From assembly GCF_014237835.1 (NCBI RefSeq), contig NZ_JACJVI010000017.1, positions 1 to 64,000 on the forward strand: 64,000 nucleotides of DNA, given 5' to 3'. Numbering within the stretch: position 1 is the first letter of the stretch; every line of letters begins with the position of its first letter. The stretch is from Rhizobium sp. AQ_MP. GTDB lineage: Bacteria; Pseudomonadota; Alphaproteobacteria; Rhizobiales; Rhizobiaceae. The notes under the pieces were generated by a model. It searched no databases. It was not told the DNA's origin and saw only the letters and a program-made list of their open reading frames with translations. The translations under genes were made by a program, and so were the position numbers. Positions 33,918-42,930 of this stretch are shown piece by piece.

Positions 33918-35452
33918 GCTTCGCCCACAGGCGAAGTATCGCCTTGGGCCACCTGACTGCTGATCGATGCAAGATGCATGATCCGTTCTTCGGTCATCTC
34001 CGCGCCGCTCACCTCTCCCGTGATGCGGCCTTCGCGGACCACCAGCACCCTGTCGCTGACCCCGATGAGTTCAGGGAGTTCGGACGAGATGACGACGACA
34101 CCGACGCCCTCATTGGCGAGATCTCTGATCTGACGATGGATCTCCGCCTTGGCGCCGACATCGACACCACGGGTCGGCTCGTCGAGAAAGACGACTTCGG
34201 GCTCGACCGACAGCATTCTGGCAAGCGCCACCTTCTGCTGGTTGCCACCGCTCAGCGTGTTGACCGCGTCGGCAACACCGTTGGAGCGCAGCTTGAGCCG
34301 CGATCCGAACTGTTCGGCTCTGGCCGTCTCCCGACGTCGATTGATCAAGCCGAAGGGGTTCGAGACCCGCTTGAGATCCAGCGACGAGACATTGTTAGGG
34401 ATCGACATGTTGAGAAACAGGCCGTCGCCCTTGCGGTCTTCGGAGACATAGACCAGCCCCTCGCGGATGCTGTCGCGATAGTCCCGAAGAGTGAGCTTCC
34501 GGCCCTTCAGCACCACCTCGCCCTCAGCCTTGCCTTCCAGCCGGCAGATGGCACGGACGATCTCGCTGCGCCCCGCGCCGATCAGGCCGGCAAGCCCCAG
34601 GATCTCGCCCTTGCGTAAGTCGAGGCTGACATCTTTGACCCTGCGCCCCTCGGTAAGGTTGCGCACCGACAGGATGACATCGTCGGACTTTGCATCCGGT
34701 GCCTGCTTGGGCGGATAGAGCTTGTCGAGCACGCGCCCGACCATGCTGTTGACGACATCCTCCGGCGTGATCGCCGCGATGTCGGCCGTCTTGATGTGGC
34801 AACCGTCGCGCATGATGGTGATCCGGTCACAATGCTGGAAGATCTCCGCCATGCGGTGGGAAATATAGATGATCGCGATGCCGCGATCGGCGAGGCGACG
34901 CATGATCTTGAACAGCGTCTGCGCTTCGGTTTCGGTCAAAGCCGCTGTCGGCTCGTCGAGGATCAGGATACGGCAATCGAGCGTCAGCGCCTTGGCGATC
35001 TCGACGATCTGTTGCTGCGAAATCGAGAGATCGCCGGCACGGCGCCTCGGATCGATATCGCCGATTTCCTTGAGGATCTCGGCGGCGCGGACGACCAGCG
35101 CGCGGTAGTCCATCAACAGGGTCCGGCTTCTCCCCGTTTCGGCCATGAACATGTTTTCCGCGACCGAAATCTCCGGGCAGAGCGCGATTTCCTGGTGGAC
35201 GAAGCCGATGCCGAGCCGGTTTGCGACATTCGGCGAAGCGATGCGAACGGGGGCACCGTCGAGGCGGATCTCGCCACTGTCGGGCTGCAGGATGCCGTCG
35301 ATGATGTGCATCAACGTCGACTTGCCCGCGCCGTTTTCGCCCGCCAGCGCGTGAATTTCGCCCCGGCGCAGTTCGAACTCGGCGCCGCGCAGGGCCTGAA
35401 CCGGTCCAAACGACTTGTGCACATCCGTCAAGCTGAGGACGACCTCGGCCAT
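33914..35452 (-). CDS. Sugar ABC transporter ATPase, two nucleotide-binding domains (RbsA/LsrA-like)
   Basis: 512 aa. Domain 1: Walker A LAGENGAGKSTLM, signature LSISQQQIVEIAKAL, Walker B CRILILDEPTAAL. Domain 2: degenerate Walker A LAGLIGAGRSEIV, signature LSGGNQQKVALARML, Walker B VVFLDEPTRGVDVGAK. This paired, partly degenerate arrangement is typical of CUT2 importers for ribose, xylose, AI-2 and polyols. GGGTAGGGG precedes the ATG. The permease start overlaps its stop by 4 bases. Confidence 0.95.
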   Translation of the reverse strand: MAEVVLSLTDVHKSFGPVQALRGAEFELRRGEIHALAGENGAGKSTLMHIIDGILQPDSGEIRLDGAPVRIASPNVANRLGIGFVHQEIALCPEISVAENMFMAETGRSRTLLMDYRALVVRAAEILKEIGDIDPRRRAGDLSISQQQIVEIAKALTLDCRILILDEPTAALTETEAQTLFKIMRRLADRGIAIIYISHRMAEIFQHCDRITIMRDGCHIKTADIAAITPEDVVNSMVGRVLDKLYPPKQAPDAKSDDVILSVRNLTEGRRVKDVSLDLRKGEILGLAGLIGAGRSEIVRAICRLEGKAEGEVVLKGRKLTLRDYRDSIREGLVYVSEDRKGDGLFLNMSIPNNVSSLDLKRVSNPFGLINRRRETARAEQFGSRLKLRSNGVADAVNTLSGGNQQKVALARMLSVEPEVVFLDEPTRGVDVGAKAEIHRQIRDLANEGVGVVVISSELPELIGVSDRVLVVREGRITGEVSGAEMTEERIMHLASISSQVAQGDTSPVGEA

Positions 35453-35482
35453 GATACCCCTACCCTTTCGTCACTTCGACTT

Positions 35483-35511
35483 CCCCGGCGCCGCAAGAGG
35501 CGCCGCCGGGG
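35483..35511 (-). promoter_or_regulatory. Intercistronic hairpin between binding protein and ATPase genes
   Basis: CCCCGGC (35483-35489) pairs with GCCGGGG (35505-35511), with a further inner GCC/GGC stem and no T tract. Hairpins of this kind after binding-protein genes stabilise the upstream mRNA or partly terminate, so more binding protein than ATPase is made. That consequence is known for similar operons and inferred here. Confidence 0.6.
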
Positions 35512-35527
35512 TCACGTCGGGTCGCGC

Positions 35528-36541
35528 TCAGCGGCCCTTCATGTATTCGTTGAGATCGAAGGATGCGGCGTTGGCCTTGGTGATGACCGCAAAGCCGTTG
35601 TCCATCGAGGGGATCTGCATCGGGTTGAAGCCCGACACCTTGTAGTCGTTGAACGGGTCGATCAGCTCCGGATGGGCGCCAAGGAAAGTGTTCATGAAGC
35701 CCATGAAGCCCTGGATGCCCTGATTGGGGTTGATCGACATGTGGATGTTGCCCTGCTTGATGTGCTCAAGCGTGGTGGGCGTGATGTCCGCATGGAGGAT
35801 CAGCACCTTCTTCTTGGCTTCGAGCACAGAGGCAACCGCACCTTCTGCCGAACCGGCTTCGGGGATCCAGAGAGCGCCGAGGTTCGGATTGGCCTGGAGC
35901 ATGGCGGAGACCGCCTGATAGGCTGCGTTGGAATCCTGGTTCGTCGCCTGGCGGCCGACCAGCTTCATGTCAGGATGGGTCCGCTCCATGTAGTCGATGA
36001 GTGCCGTGACCCGCAGATCATGGTTGCTCTGGCCCGGATTCTCGAGAACAGCGTATTCGCCCTTGCCGCCGAGCGCCTTGACGATCTCCTCGGCTGCAAA
36101 CTTCGCCTCGGCGACATTGTCGGAGGTGATGTAGGCGGTGCGCTTCGACTTCGGCGAGTCTGCCGCAAAGGTCGTGACCGAGATGCCCGCGTCGATCGCC
36201 TTGTTGATCGGCTCGATGAAGGGGTCCGCCTGCATCGGATGCAGCAGGATGCCTTTCGGCTTCTTCACCACTTCTTGCTCGAAGGACGCGATCTGCTTGG
36301 TGATGTCGTATTCCGGCGTGCCGGTGAAGGCCGCTTCGCAGCCCAGTGCCTTAGCGGCTTGCTTGAAGCCTTCGAAAACCGGGACCCAATAGGGATGGCC
36401 AGAGACCATCACGTTCATGACATAGGTTTCGCCCGGCTCGCAGGCAAACTTTCCTTCGGCGTTGGCCGGCGCGACGGCCCCGGCAATGGCGGCGGCGGCA
36501 ATCAGGCCGATGGCGGTCGCGGCCTTCAAAGACTTCAGCAT
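35528..36541 (-). CDS. Periplasmic sugar-binding protein of the CUT2 ABC importer
   Basis: 337 aa from ATG 36541, with GGGAGGGG upstream; a longer frame to 36574 lacks one. The Sec signal peptide (MLKSLKAATAIGLIAAAAIAG...ANA) is followed by a Peripla_BP_4 fold: GHPYWVPVFEGFKQAAKALG, GILLHPMQADPF, VTTFAADSPKSKRTAYITSDN, ILHADITPTTLEHIKQG. It resembles ribose/xylose/polyol binders rather than LsrB. It is the first gene of the catabolic operon. Confidence 0.93.
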   Translation of the reverse strand: MLKSLKAATAIGLIAAAAIAGAVAPANAEGKFACEPGETYVMNVMVSGHPYWVPVFEGFKQAAKALGCEAAFTGTPEYDITKQIASFEQEVVKKPKGILLHPMQADPFIEPINKAIDAGISVTTFAADSPKSKRTAYITSDNVAEAKFAAEEIVKALGGKGEYAVLENPGQSNHDLRVTALIDYMERTHPDMKLVGRQATNQDSNAAYQAVSAMLQANPNLGALWIPEAGSAEGAVASVLEAKKKVLILHADITPTTLEHIKQGNIHMSINPNQGIQGFMGFMNTFLGAHPELIDPFNDYKVSGFNPMQIPSMDNGFAVITKANAASFDLNEYMKGR

Positions 36542-36569
36542 TTTTCCCCTCCCAGAGATGGTGATCATC

Positions 36570-36602
36570 TGCAATAAAAATCGCCTAAAGCAATTTATCG
36601 CA
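36570..36602. promoter_or_regulatory. Candidate SorC-family operator in the divergent region
   Basis: Imperfect inverted repeat TGCAATAAA (36570-36578) and TTTATCGCA (36594-36602), 8 of 9 positions complementary, separated by 15 bases, immediately upstream of the binding-protein gene and before the divergent LsrG-like gene. Long, spaced palindromes are typical of SorC-family sites. Assignment to the regulator at 31900-32865 is inference. Confidence 0.5.
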
Positions 36603-36694
36603 TGTCGAGATCAATATCGCGGCGGAGAACTTGCGTCAATCATGCTCGCATAATATTTTTCTTCATGAAATTTATTTCGCTTAGGGGGCGTAAC

Positions 36695-36988
36695 ATGAAC
36701 CAGCGGCGACGGTCGATTGGCGTGCATCTGCGGATCACCTGTGGACCTCTGGAGGCCGAGAGCCTGCTGAGCGCCCTTCGGGATCTGCAGCGCTCGAGCC
36801 GCAGAGAACCCGGAAACCGAATGTTCGACATTCTGCAGTCCTCCGAGCACGCCGGTGGTTTTCTGGTGATCGAAGAATTTGAAACCGAAGCCGCGCTGGC
36901 GGCCCACCGAGCATCGAACCACTTCCAGCGTTTCAAGGAGGCCACGGCATCGCTGAGCTTGATGATCGAGCGTTTTGCTCGGGTCTGA
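36695..36988 (+). CDS. ABM-domain protein (LsrG/quinol monooxygenase-like)
   Basis: 97 aa from ATG 36695, with GGGGGCG just upstream; the longer frame from 36602 has no site. The dimeric alpha+beta barrel ABM pattern is seen in REPGNRMFDILQSSE, GGFLVIEEFETEAALAAH and SNHFQRFKEATASL. The block GNRMFDILQ...AHRASNHFQRF is close to E. coli LsrG, which isomerises or degrades phospho-AI-2. It is divergent from the sugar operon and probably co-regulated with it. Confidence 0.75.
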   Translation: MNQRRRSIGVHLRITCGPLEAESLLSALRDLQRSSRREPGNRMFDILQSSEHAGGFLVIEEFETEAALAAHRASNHFQRFKEATASLSLMIERFARV

Positions 36989-37088
36989 AACGGCACGTCA
37001 CTGCGTAACTTGAGCATTCGCCTTCGGATGCATCAGAGTTTGGAGCTTTAACGACGACGGTACGACTGAAGCAGATGATAGGTCAGAC

Positions 37089-37394
37089 GCGGAAATAATT
37101 GCCGCTCTCTCGCCATGTTGACGTCGGCCCAAAGCCAGGGCACAAAGATGGCATCCACGGTCGCTCGCGGCAGGAAAACAGAGGAAAAGCAAAGGCAATT
37201 TTCTTAAGCCTTTGAAATGATGTGAGAATCCAGGTTCTCCAGGCGGGCCATTTCAGGTCGGTTTTCCGCATAGTTTCGGCGGCTGTTTCTCACAGAAAAA
37301 AGCGGCGTATTCTCAACAACTTTGGCAATTACGACATCTGTTTTTCAGGTCATCCGTCGTGCTCAATTGGGTCTCGTAAGATTGGCTGGGGACC
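37089..37394 (+). repeat. Dispersed 300-bp repeat, copy B
   Basis: Same sequence organisation as copy A: GCGGAAATAATTGCCGCT start, conserved central block, GAGAA-tccagg-TTCTC hairpin near 37220, GTTTCTCAC, CTCAACAACTT (the second stem is decayed here), and CTGGGGACC end. It begins about 100 bases after the ABM gene and ends about 200 bases before the phosphatase stop. The remaining 36989-37088 and 37395-37596 show no gene. Confidence 0.9.
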
Positions 37395-37596
37395 CCTAGG
37401 CGTAATCCTCTTTCAAAAACCTTTTTTCCCCGAAGCTGCTCAAACTGGCTAACGCGACGACTCCGACTGGTGCCACAAAGTCCGCGTTTAGCCAGAAGAG
37501 CCCGACATCATTTCCAAGGCCTTGGCCCCAGATCTACATGGCCGTGGTCAACGTCGGCGTAGTTGTCCGCAAATCGTCATCGGGACCCCGTAGGCT

Positions 37597-38400
37597 CTAA
37601 AGATTGCCAAGGTGAAGCTGCATCAGTTCATCATAGCAGGACTGGTTTGCGGCAAGAACCGGATGTCCGTTCAGGAACTCGGGACCGCTTGCGGGAAAGG
37701 CAAGGCTCTTTCCGCCGGCTTCGCGGACGAGGCAGAAACCAGCCATGCAGTCCCACGCTCGCATATGCGGTTCGTAATACCCAACCAAGCGGCCTGCTGC
37801 GACATAGGCTAGCATCAACGCACCGGACCCGTTGCGGATGAAATTACCGCCCTGCTCCATGAGGCCTGCGATGATCGCACCGACGCGTTCGGGTGTGACG
37901 TAGTTGTTGCAGCCGATCCCGGTCATGGCGTTCTGCAGATTGCGCGACGGATCGAGACGTAGGGGCTTGTCATTCAGCGTCGCGCCGAAACCGAGCGCGG
38001 AGGCGTAAAGCTCATCCGAGCATGGCACATGGATCACGCCCACGACCGGCTCCCCATCCCGAACGATCGCGACGGAAACACACCAGGTCGGCATGCCGTT
38101 GACGAAGGGAGCGGTGCCGTCGATCGGGTCGACAACCCAGGTGAAGCCGGAGGAGCCTTCGTCGTGGCCGAACTCCTCGCCTAAGAACCCATCATTTGCG
38201 TAGATTTCAGCAACGCGCTCCTTCAGGAAGGTTTCAACATTGCGGTCCGCGATCGACACCACATCCTGTAGATCGCGCTTCGTTTCAATCACCAGCGTAT
38301 CGCGCCGGTTGAAGTAGTCGAGCGCCATGGCTCCCGCTTCCGCCGCCAGCGTCTTGGCCAGGACAAAACGCGCTGCGAGTGCCGTATCATTCACTGTCAT
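37597..38400 (-). CDS. Inositol monophosphatase-family phosphatase
   Basis: 267 aa, last gene of the importer operon. Metal-binding motifs GEEFGHDE (Glu pair), DPIDGT (Asp, Asp), and AWDCMAGFCLVREAGG (Asp) of the Li-sensitive Mg-dependent phosphatases (SuhB, CysQ, HisN). It removes phosphate from small molecules such as inositol phosphate, histidinol phosphate or sugar phosphates. Co-transcription with an AfuABC-like importer suggests it dephosphorylates the imported compound. AAGGAAAAAGAG precedes the ATG. Confidence 0.9.
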   Translation of the reverse strand: MTVNDTALAARFVLAKTLAAEAGAMALDYFNRRDTLVIETKRDLQDVVSIADRNVETFLKERVAEIYANDGFLGEEFGHDEGSSGFTWVVDPIDGTAPFVNGMPTWCVSVAIVRDGEPVVGVIHVPCSDELYASALGFGATLNDKPLRLDPSRNLQNAMTGIGCNNYVTPERVGAIIAGLMEQGGNFIRNGSGALMLAYVAAGRLVGYYEPHMRAWDCMAGFCLVREAGGKSLAFPASGPEFLNGHPVLAANQSCYDELMQLHLGNL

Positions 38401-38433
38401 TCTCTTTTTCCTTGGTCTTCTTTAAAAAAATCA

Positions 38434-39492
38434 TCAGCCGCTGATGACGGAAATGCCACGGGTCTTGAACGCCAATGTGACGTCGCTCGCGGCGGCATGA
38501 GCATGATCAACGTCGTGATCTATGACAAAGAGCGTGCCGACATCGGTCTCGACCTCATATTCGACATGACCGCCGAGATAGGCGGAGTGCAGGACGCGGC
38601 CCCTCAGGCCCTCTGCGCCGGCAGCGTCGATACGGATGGCACCGGGCCGCACGGCGAGTTTGGCAGGGCCCCGGCCCGCCTTGGACTGCAGGCGATGCTC
38701 AAGATTGCTGACACGCACCAAGACTTGGCCGCCTTCCGATTGGACCACCTCACAGGGCAGCACATTCGCCTCCCCCATGAAGTCGGCAATGAAGGGCGAG
38801 GCCGGCGCTTCGTAGAGTTCGCGCGGTGCCCCCGACTGGGCGATCTCACCATCCTTCATCACGATGATCCGGTCGGAGACGGCAAGCGCCTCGTCCTGGT
38901 CATGGGTGACATACACAGCTGTGAAGCCAAGGCGTTGCTGGAGATCGCGGATCTCCGTGCGGACGCGGCGGCGCAGACGTGCATCGAGGTTGGAGAGCGG
39001 CTCGTCGAGCAACAGGACCTGAGGTTCGAGAACCAAAGCACGAGCGACCGCGACGCGCTGCTGCTGACCACCCGAAAGCTCGGCCGGAAGGCGATGCCCC
39101 ATGCCGGCAAGGCCAACGAGTTTGAGGCCTTCCTCGGCCTTCTCACGCGCCTCCTTCTTGCCCAGTCCTGACGACTGAAGGCCGTAGGCGACGTTTTCGA
39201 GCGAGGTCATGTGTGGAAAGAGCGCATAGGACTGAAAAACCATCGAAACGTCGCGTTCGTTCGCCGGCAACATGGTCACATCCTTGCCGCCGATCAGGAT
39301 CTTTCCGGAGGTCGGATGCTCAAGCCCCGCCAGCATGCGCAAAGTTGTCGTCTTGCCGCAGCCGGAGGGGCCAAGCAGGGTGACAAGCGTTCCCGGCTCG
39401 ATCGTGAGTGAAAGATCATGGATGGCGGTGAAAGCGCCAAAGGACTTGCGGACATTCTGGAATGTTACGGATCCGGCTTTTACGGTGATCAT
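38434..39492 (-). CDS. ABC transporter ATPase with TOBE domain (FbpC/AfuC/PotA-like)
   Basis: 352 aa; the ATG overlaps the permease stop (ATGA). Walker A LLGPSGCGKTTTLRML, Q-loop MVFQSYALFPHM, signature LSGGQQQRVAVARAL, Walker B VLLLDEPLSNLDARLR, His-loop YVTHDQDEAL. The C-terminal 110 residues form a TOBE regulatory domain (GEANVLPCEVV, LAVRPGAIRI). It energises the fused permease. It is followed 34 bases later by the phosphatase gene. Confidence 0.95.
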   Translation of the reverse strand: MITVKAGSVTFQNVRKSFGAFTAIHDLSLTIEPGTLVTLLGPSGCGKTTTLRMLAGLEHPTSGKILIGGKDVTMLPANERDVSMVFQSYALFPHMTSLENVAYGLQSSGLGKKEAREKAEEGLKLVGLAGMGHRLPAELSGGQQQRVAVARALVLEPQVLLLDEPLSNLDARLRRRVRTEIRDLQQRLGFTAVYVTHDQDEALAVSDRIIVMKDGEIAQSGAPRELYEAPASPFIADFMGEANVLPCEVVQSEGGQVLVRVSNLEHRLQSKAGRGPAKLAVRPGAIRIDAAGAEGLRGRVLHSAYLGGHVEYEVETDVGTLFVIDHDVDHAHAAASDVTLAFKTRGISVISG

Positions 39493-41732
39493 GCGGTTTT
39501 CTCCTGACCGAGAGGAACGGGACTGTTGTTGCCGAGACCGGCAATACGGTTTTCGCGACGCAGCTTGCGTTCGCCGACGAGGAGTTGGAAACCACCGATG
39601 ACGGTGATCATCACGACGATCAGCATCGAGGAATAGGCGATCGCCACGCCGTACTCGCCATTTTCGACTAGGCCGACGATGTAGGAGGTCGCCATGTTAT
39701 GTTCGGCACTGACGAGGAAGATGACCGCGCTGATCGAGGTAATGGCCCGCACAAAGGAATAGACGAGGGCTGCCGTGATGGCTGGCCTCAAGAGCGGCAG
39801 GATGATCTTGCGCACCGTGCGGAAGCTGTCGGCTCGAAGCGTGAGAGAGGCTTCATCCAGGCTCTTGTCGAGCTGGCTCATCGCCGCGATCCCGCCGCGT
39901 ACGCCGACCGGCATGTTGCGGAAGACGAAGCAGGCAATCAGGATCAGCGCCGAGCCGGTCATTTCGAGCGGCGGCAGGTTGAAGGCCATGATGTAGCTGA
40001 CGCCGATGACCGTGCCCGGAATGGCAAAGCTCATCATCAGGGCGAACTCGAAGAGGTTCCGGCCGGCAAACTTCTGCCGGACGATGATGTAGGCGGTCAG
40101 AAGTCCGACGGCTGTGGTCAACGGCGCGGAGATGAGCGAGATCTCCATGGTCGTCCAGAAGGAGTTCCAGGCAACACCCGTCCAGGCAATCGAGCCGTTC
40201 TGGATGCTGACGGAAAAGGCTCGGGCGTAATGTTCGAGGGTCAGCGTATTGTCGAGGCCCCAAGTGGTCACGAAGCCTCCGACGAGGATCATGCCGTAGA
40301 TGACGACGGTGAAGATCATCCAGGGGATAACGAGAGCATGTACGCCAATCGATATGCCGCGCGGCAGGGCAATATGGGCGCCGCTGTCTCCCTTGCCGGT
40401 GACGGTCGCGAAATTCTTCCCCGACAGCCAGAGGCGCTGGGCAAGAAAGGCCGACAGCGTGAAGAAGAGGAGGACGAGCGCGAGCACGGCAGCGCGCGAC
40501 GGATCGTTCTGCGAGCCGACAACGGCGAAGAAGATTTCGGTCGAGAGCACGCCATTACTTCCACCGAGCACGAGCGGGTTGCCGAAATCGGCCATGCTTT
40601 CGATGAAGCCGATCAGGAAGGCATTGGCGAGGCCAGGCTTCATGAGAGGCAGCGAAACGCGCCAGAAGGTGCGCCAGCGATCGGCTCTCAGCGTCTGCGA
40701 AGCCTCTTCCATCGACGGGCTGACGCCCTCGACGACACCGATCAGGACGAGAAAAGAAATCGGAGTGAAGGACAGGACCTGGGCAATCCAGATGCCGGTC
40801 GGGCCGTAGAGCCAGCGGCCAGGCTCGATGCCGAACAGACTCGAGAGCGTCTCGGTCACTACGCCGGCGCGACCGAATAGCAGAACGAGTGCAAGGCCGA
40901 TGACAAAGGGTGGCGTGATGATCGGCAGCACGGTGAGAAGCCGCAGACCCTTCTTGAAAGGAAAGCGGGTGCGGGTCGCCACGAGTGCGAAGGCAAGGCC
41001 CAGCAATGTGGAGGCGGACGCCGTCATGATGGCGAGCGTGAAGGTGCGCCAGGCGACGCCGCAGCGGCCCTCACTCACTAGGCAGCTCAGGCTCCAGATG
41101 CCCGGATCCTGAAGGTTGCGGATGAAGCCATCCGGCTTGAAGGAACCGTCGAAATCCTGGACGGCCGCCACCAGCATGCTGCCGATCGGATAAAAAACGA
41201 AGACGAAGACGAGGAAGACAAGCAGCGAGATCGACCCGACGACGAAGGCATCGCCCATCATCACGCCGCGCTCCACGAGGCCGAAGGCAAACATGAGCAC
41301 GAAGACGATCGCCATGGTGACGGCGCCGGCGCCCATGGAGGGTTGCCCATCGGATAGCGCTCCGAAAAGTGTTTCACTGATCCCCCAGGTCCAGCCGGAG
41401 AAACCGACCGCAAGCCCCTGCAGACAGAGATAGAGGAGGCCTGCCGCACCTGCTGCCGCAAAAAACGCACCACGGCGCATCGGGTCGGCAATGAAACGTG
41501 CTGCGAAACCGAGACTGAAGAAGAGAACGACACCGAGAAGCCAGAGGCGACCGTGACCCAACAACTGCAGAACGCCTGGCGCAGCGCTCTCCGTGAAGGG
41601 AAAATCGCCAAGCCAGTCCAATCCGAAGAAGCCGGATTCCAGCCTGTACCAGGGAAGCAGAATGAAGGACGCGGCTCCAAATGCCAGCAACAGGTCCAGT
41701 CTGCGGTTGCCATGTCTCATGGTCGACCTCAT
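39489..41732 (-). CDS. Fused two-domain ABC permease (FbpB/AfuB-like)
   Basis: 747 aa with about 14 membrane segments and two BPD_transp_1 units in one chain. The first has the EAA loop EGVSPSMEEASQTLRADRWRTF; the second has KSLDEASLTLRADSFRT. An extra N-terminal membrane block of about 180 residues precedes the first unit. An ATG at 41720 with GAGG upstream is an alternative start. The two-in-one architecture is typical of Fe(III), hexose-phosphate (AfuB) and phosphonate importers. Confidence 0.93.
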   Translation of the reverse strand: MRSTMRHGNRRLDLLLAFGAASFILLPWYRLESGFFGLDWLGDFPFTESAAPGVLQLLGHGRLWLLGVVLFFSLGFAARFIADPMRRGAFFAAAGAAGLLYLCLQGLAVGFSGWTWGISETLFGALSDGQPSMGAGAVTMAIVFVLMFAFGLVERGVMMGDAFVVGSISLLVFLVFVFVFYPIGSMLVAAVQDFDGSFKPDGFIRNLQDPGIWSLSCLVSEGRCGVAWRTFTLAIMTASASTLLGLAFALVATRTRFPFKKGLRLLTVLPIITPPFVIGLALVLLFGRAGVVTETLSSLFGIEPGRWLYGPTGIWIAQVLSFTPISFLVLIGVVEGVSPSMEEASQTLRADRWRTFWRVSLPLMKPGLANAFLIGFIESMADFGNPLVLGGSNGVLSTEIFFAVVGSQNDPSRAAVLALVLLFFTLSAFLAQRLWLSGKNFATVTGKGDSGAHIALPRGISIGVHALVIPWMIFTVVIYGMILVGGFVTTWGLDNTLTLEHYARAFSVSIQNGSIAWTGVAWNSFWTTMEISLISAPLTTAVGLLTAYIIVRQKFAGRNLFEFALMMSFAIPGTVIGVSYIMAFNLPPLEMTGSALILIACFVFRNMPVGVRGGIAAMSQLDKSLDEASLTLRADSFRTVRKIILPLLRPAITAALVYSFVRAITSISAVIFLVSAEHNMATSYIVGLVENGEYGVAIAYSSMLIVVMITVIGGFQLLVGERKLRRENRIAGLGNNSPVPLGQEKTA

Positions 41733-41757
41733 CAGTAGAAGCGGAAGAAGGAAGGGG

Positions 41758-41781
41758 GCCGGCGGTCCAGAAACCGCCGGC
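41758..41781 (-). promoter_or_regulatory. Hairpin after the first binding-protein gene
   Basis: A perfect 9-bp stem GCCGGCGGT / ACCGCCGGC with a 6-base loop (CCAGAA) lies 16 bases past the stop of the 41797-42822 binding-protein gene and 26 bases before the permease start. There is no T tract, so partial termination or 3' end stabilisation of the binding-protein mRNA is likely. Confidence 0.7.
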
Positions 41782-41796
41782 GGATAGGATCAGGCG

Positions 41797-42822
41797 TCAG
41801 TTGGCGACGGCACCGATTTCACGGTCCCAGCGCTCGAGCAGTGCCTTGCGCTTTTCCGGATCGCCATAGGTCTTGAAGTCGTAGTCGATGAGCTTGATGT
41901 CCTCGAAGCGCGGCGCTTCCTTGGGGATCTCCGCCGTCTTGTTCGAGGGAAGCTGGAAGGACTTGGCGTCCTTCATGCGCGACTGCACTTCAGGCTTCAG
42001 CGACCAGTCGTACCAGATCTTGGCATTCTCCATGTTGCGAGCGCCCTTGACGATCGACATGGAGCCGATCTCGTAGCCGGTACCTTCGCAAGGTGCGATC
42101 GACTTGACCGGGAAGCCCTCGGCCGTCTGGGCCACCGCATCATGCATGAAGACGATACCGAGACCGGTCTCGCCGCGGGCAGCAGCCTTCACCGGCGCGG
42201 AGCCGGACTTGGTGTATTGCGAGATGTTGGCGTTGAGGGACTTCAGATATTCGAAGGCCTTGTCTTCGCCCATGATCTGCACGAGCGAGGCGAGCGCGGT
42301 ATAGGCGGTTCCGGAGGAGTTCGGGTTAGCGATCTGTATCTCGCCCTTCAGCTCGGGAGCCAGGAGGTCGGCCCAGCAAACCGGTTCTTTATATCCCTTC
42401 TGCTTGAAGATCTCGGTGTTGTAACCCCAGCCGAGCGCGCCGGCATAGACGCCCACGGTCTTGAAGCCCGAGCTTTCGGCCTGGTTCTTTGCCCAATCCT
42501 GCAACTGGTCCAACATCGGCGACTTGTATTCTTCCGTCAGCCCTTCGGAAGCGGCCTGGAGATGAGGGTCGCCGGTGCCGGCCCACCAGAGGTCGGTCTT
42601 CGGATTGCGGGCTTCGGCGCGGATCTTGGCATAGGCCTCACCGGAGGACATGCGGACCATGTTGACCTTGATGTCGTGTGCCTTTTCGAAATCGCCCTGC
42701 ATCTGTTCGCAGATGACGACGTCGGCAGCGCAGATAAGGTTGAGCTCACCAGCGGCCAAGGCCGAGCCGGCAGACAAGCTCGTGCCGGCGAAAAGTAGAG
42801 TCGAGAGTATTGTCAGTCGCAT
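41797..42822 (-). CDS. Periplasmic binding protein 1 (AfuA/FbpA-like)
   Basis: 341 aa from ATG 42822, with AGGAGG upstream; the frame extends to 42900 without a site. Signal peptide MRLTILSTLLFAGTSLSA..ALAA. Type II periplasmic-binding fold with LICAADVVICEQM (two Cys), TDLWWAGTGDPHLQAASEG, GVYAGALGWGYNTEIF, NPNSSGTAYTALASL, and APCEGTGYEIGSMSIVKGA. The Cys pair near the N-terminus and the APCEGTGYEIG block are shared with the paralogue upstream. Ligand candidates are sugar phosphates, phosphonates or ferric iron. Confidence 0.92.
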   Translation of the reverse strand: MRLTILSTLLFAGTSLSAGSALAAGELNLICAADVVICEQMQGDFEKAHDIKVNMVRMSSGEAYAKIRAEARNPKTDLWWAGTGDPHLQAASEGLTEEYKSPMLDQLQDWAKNQAESSGFKTVGVYAGALGWGYNTEIFKQKGYKEPVCWADLLAPELKGEIQIANPNSSGTAYTALASLVQIMGEDKAFEYLKSLNANISQYTKSGSAPVKAAARGETGLGIVFMHDAVAQTAEGFPVKSIAPCEGTGYEIGSMSIVKGARNMENAKIWYDWSLKPEVQSRMKDAKSFQLPSNKTAEIPKEAPRFEDIKLIDYDFKTYGDPEKRKALLERWDREIGAVAN

Positions 42823-42883
42823 GGGTATCCTCCTGTTGCTTGCGTCTGATGGAAGTCGAAGAAAACGGACAAGCCTTCGGCGG

Positions 42884-42902
42884 CGGTGCTTGGAAGGCAC
42901 CG
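42884..42902 (-). promoter_or_regulatory. Hairpin between the two binding-protein genes
   Basis: CGGTGC (42884-42889) pairs with GCACCG (42897-42902) across a 7-base loop, 29 bases past the stop of the upstream binding-protein gene. It mirrors the hairpin after the second copy, so each binding-protein gene has its own 3' hairpin. Confidence 0.5.
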
Positions 42903-42930
42903 TGTCTGGGATCGTCCGGTCGTGGAAAAA

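Noticed and set aside
25070..36988. Calling the catabolic locus a true lsr (AI-2) operon
   Set aside because: Only one permease, an RbsB-like rather than LsrB-like binding protein, a LyxK-type kinase, and extra GlpD, AKR and GMC enzymes argue against AI-2 as the sole substrate.
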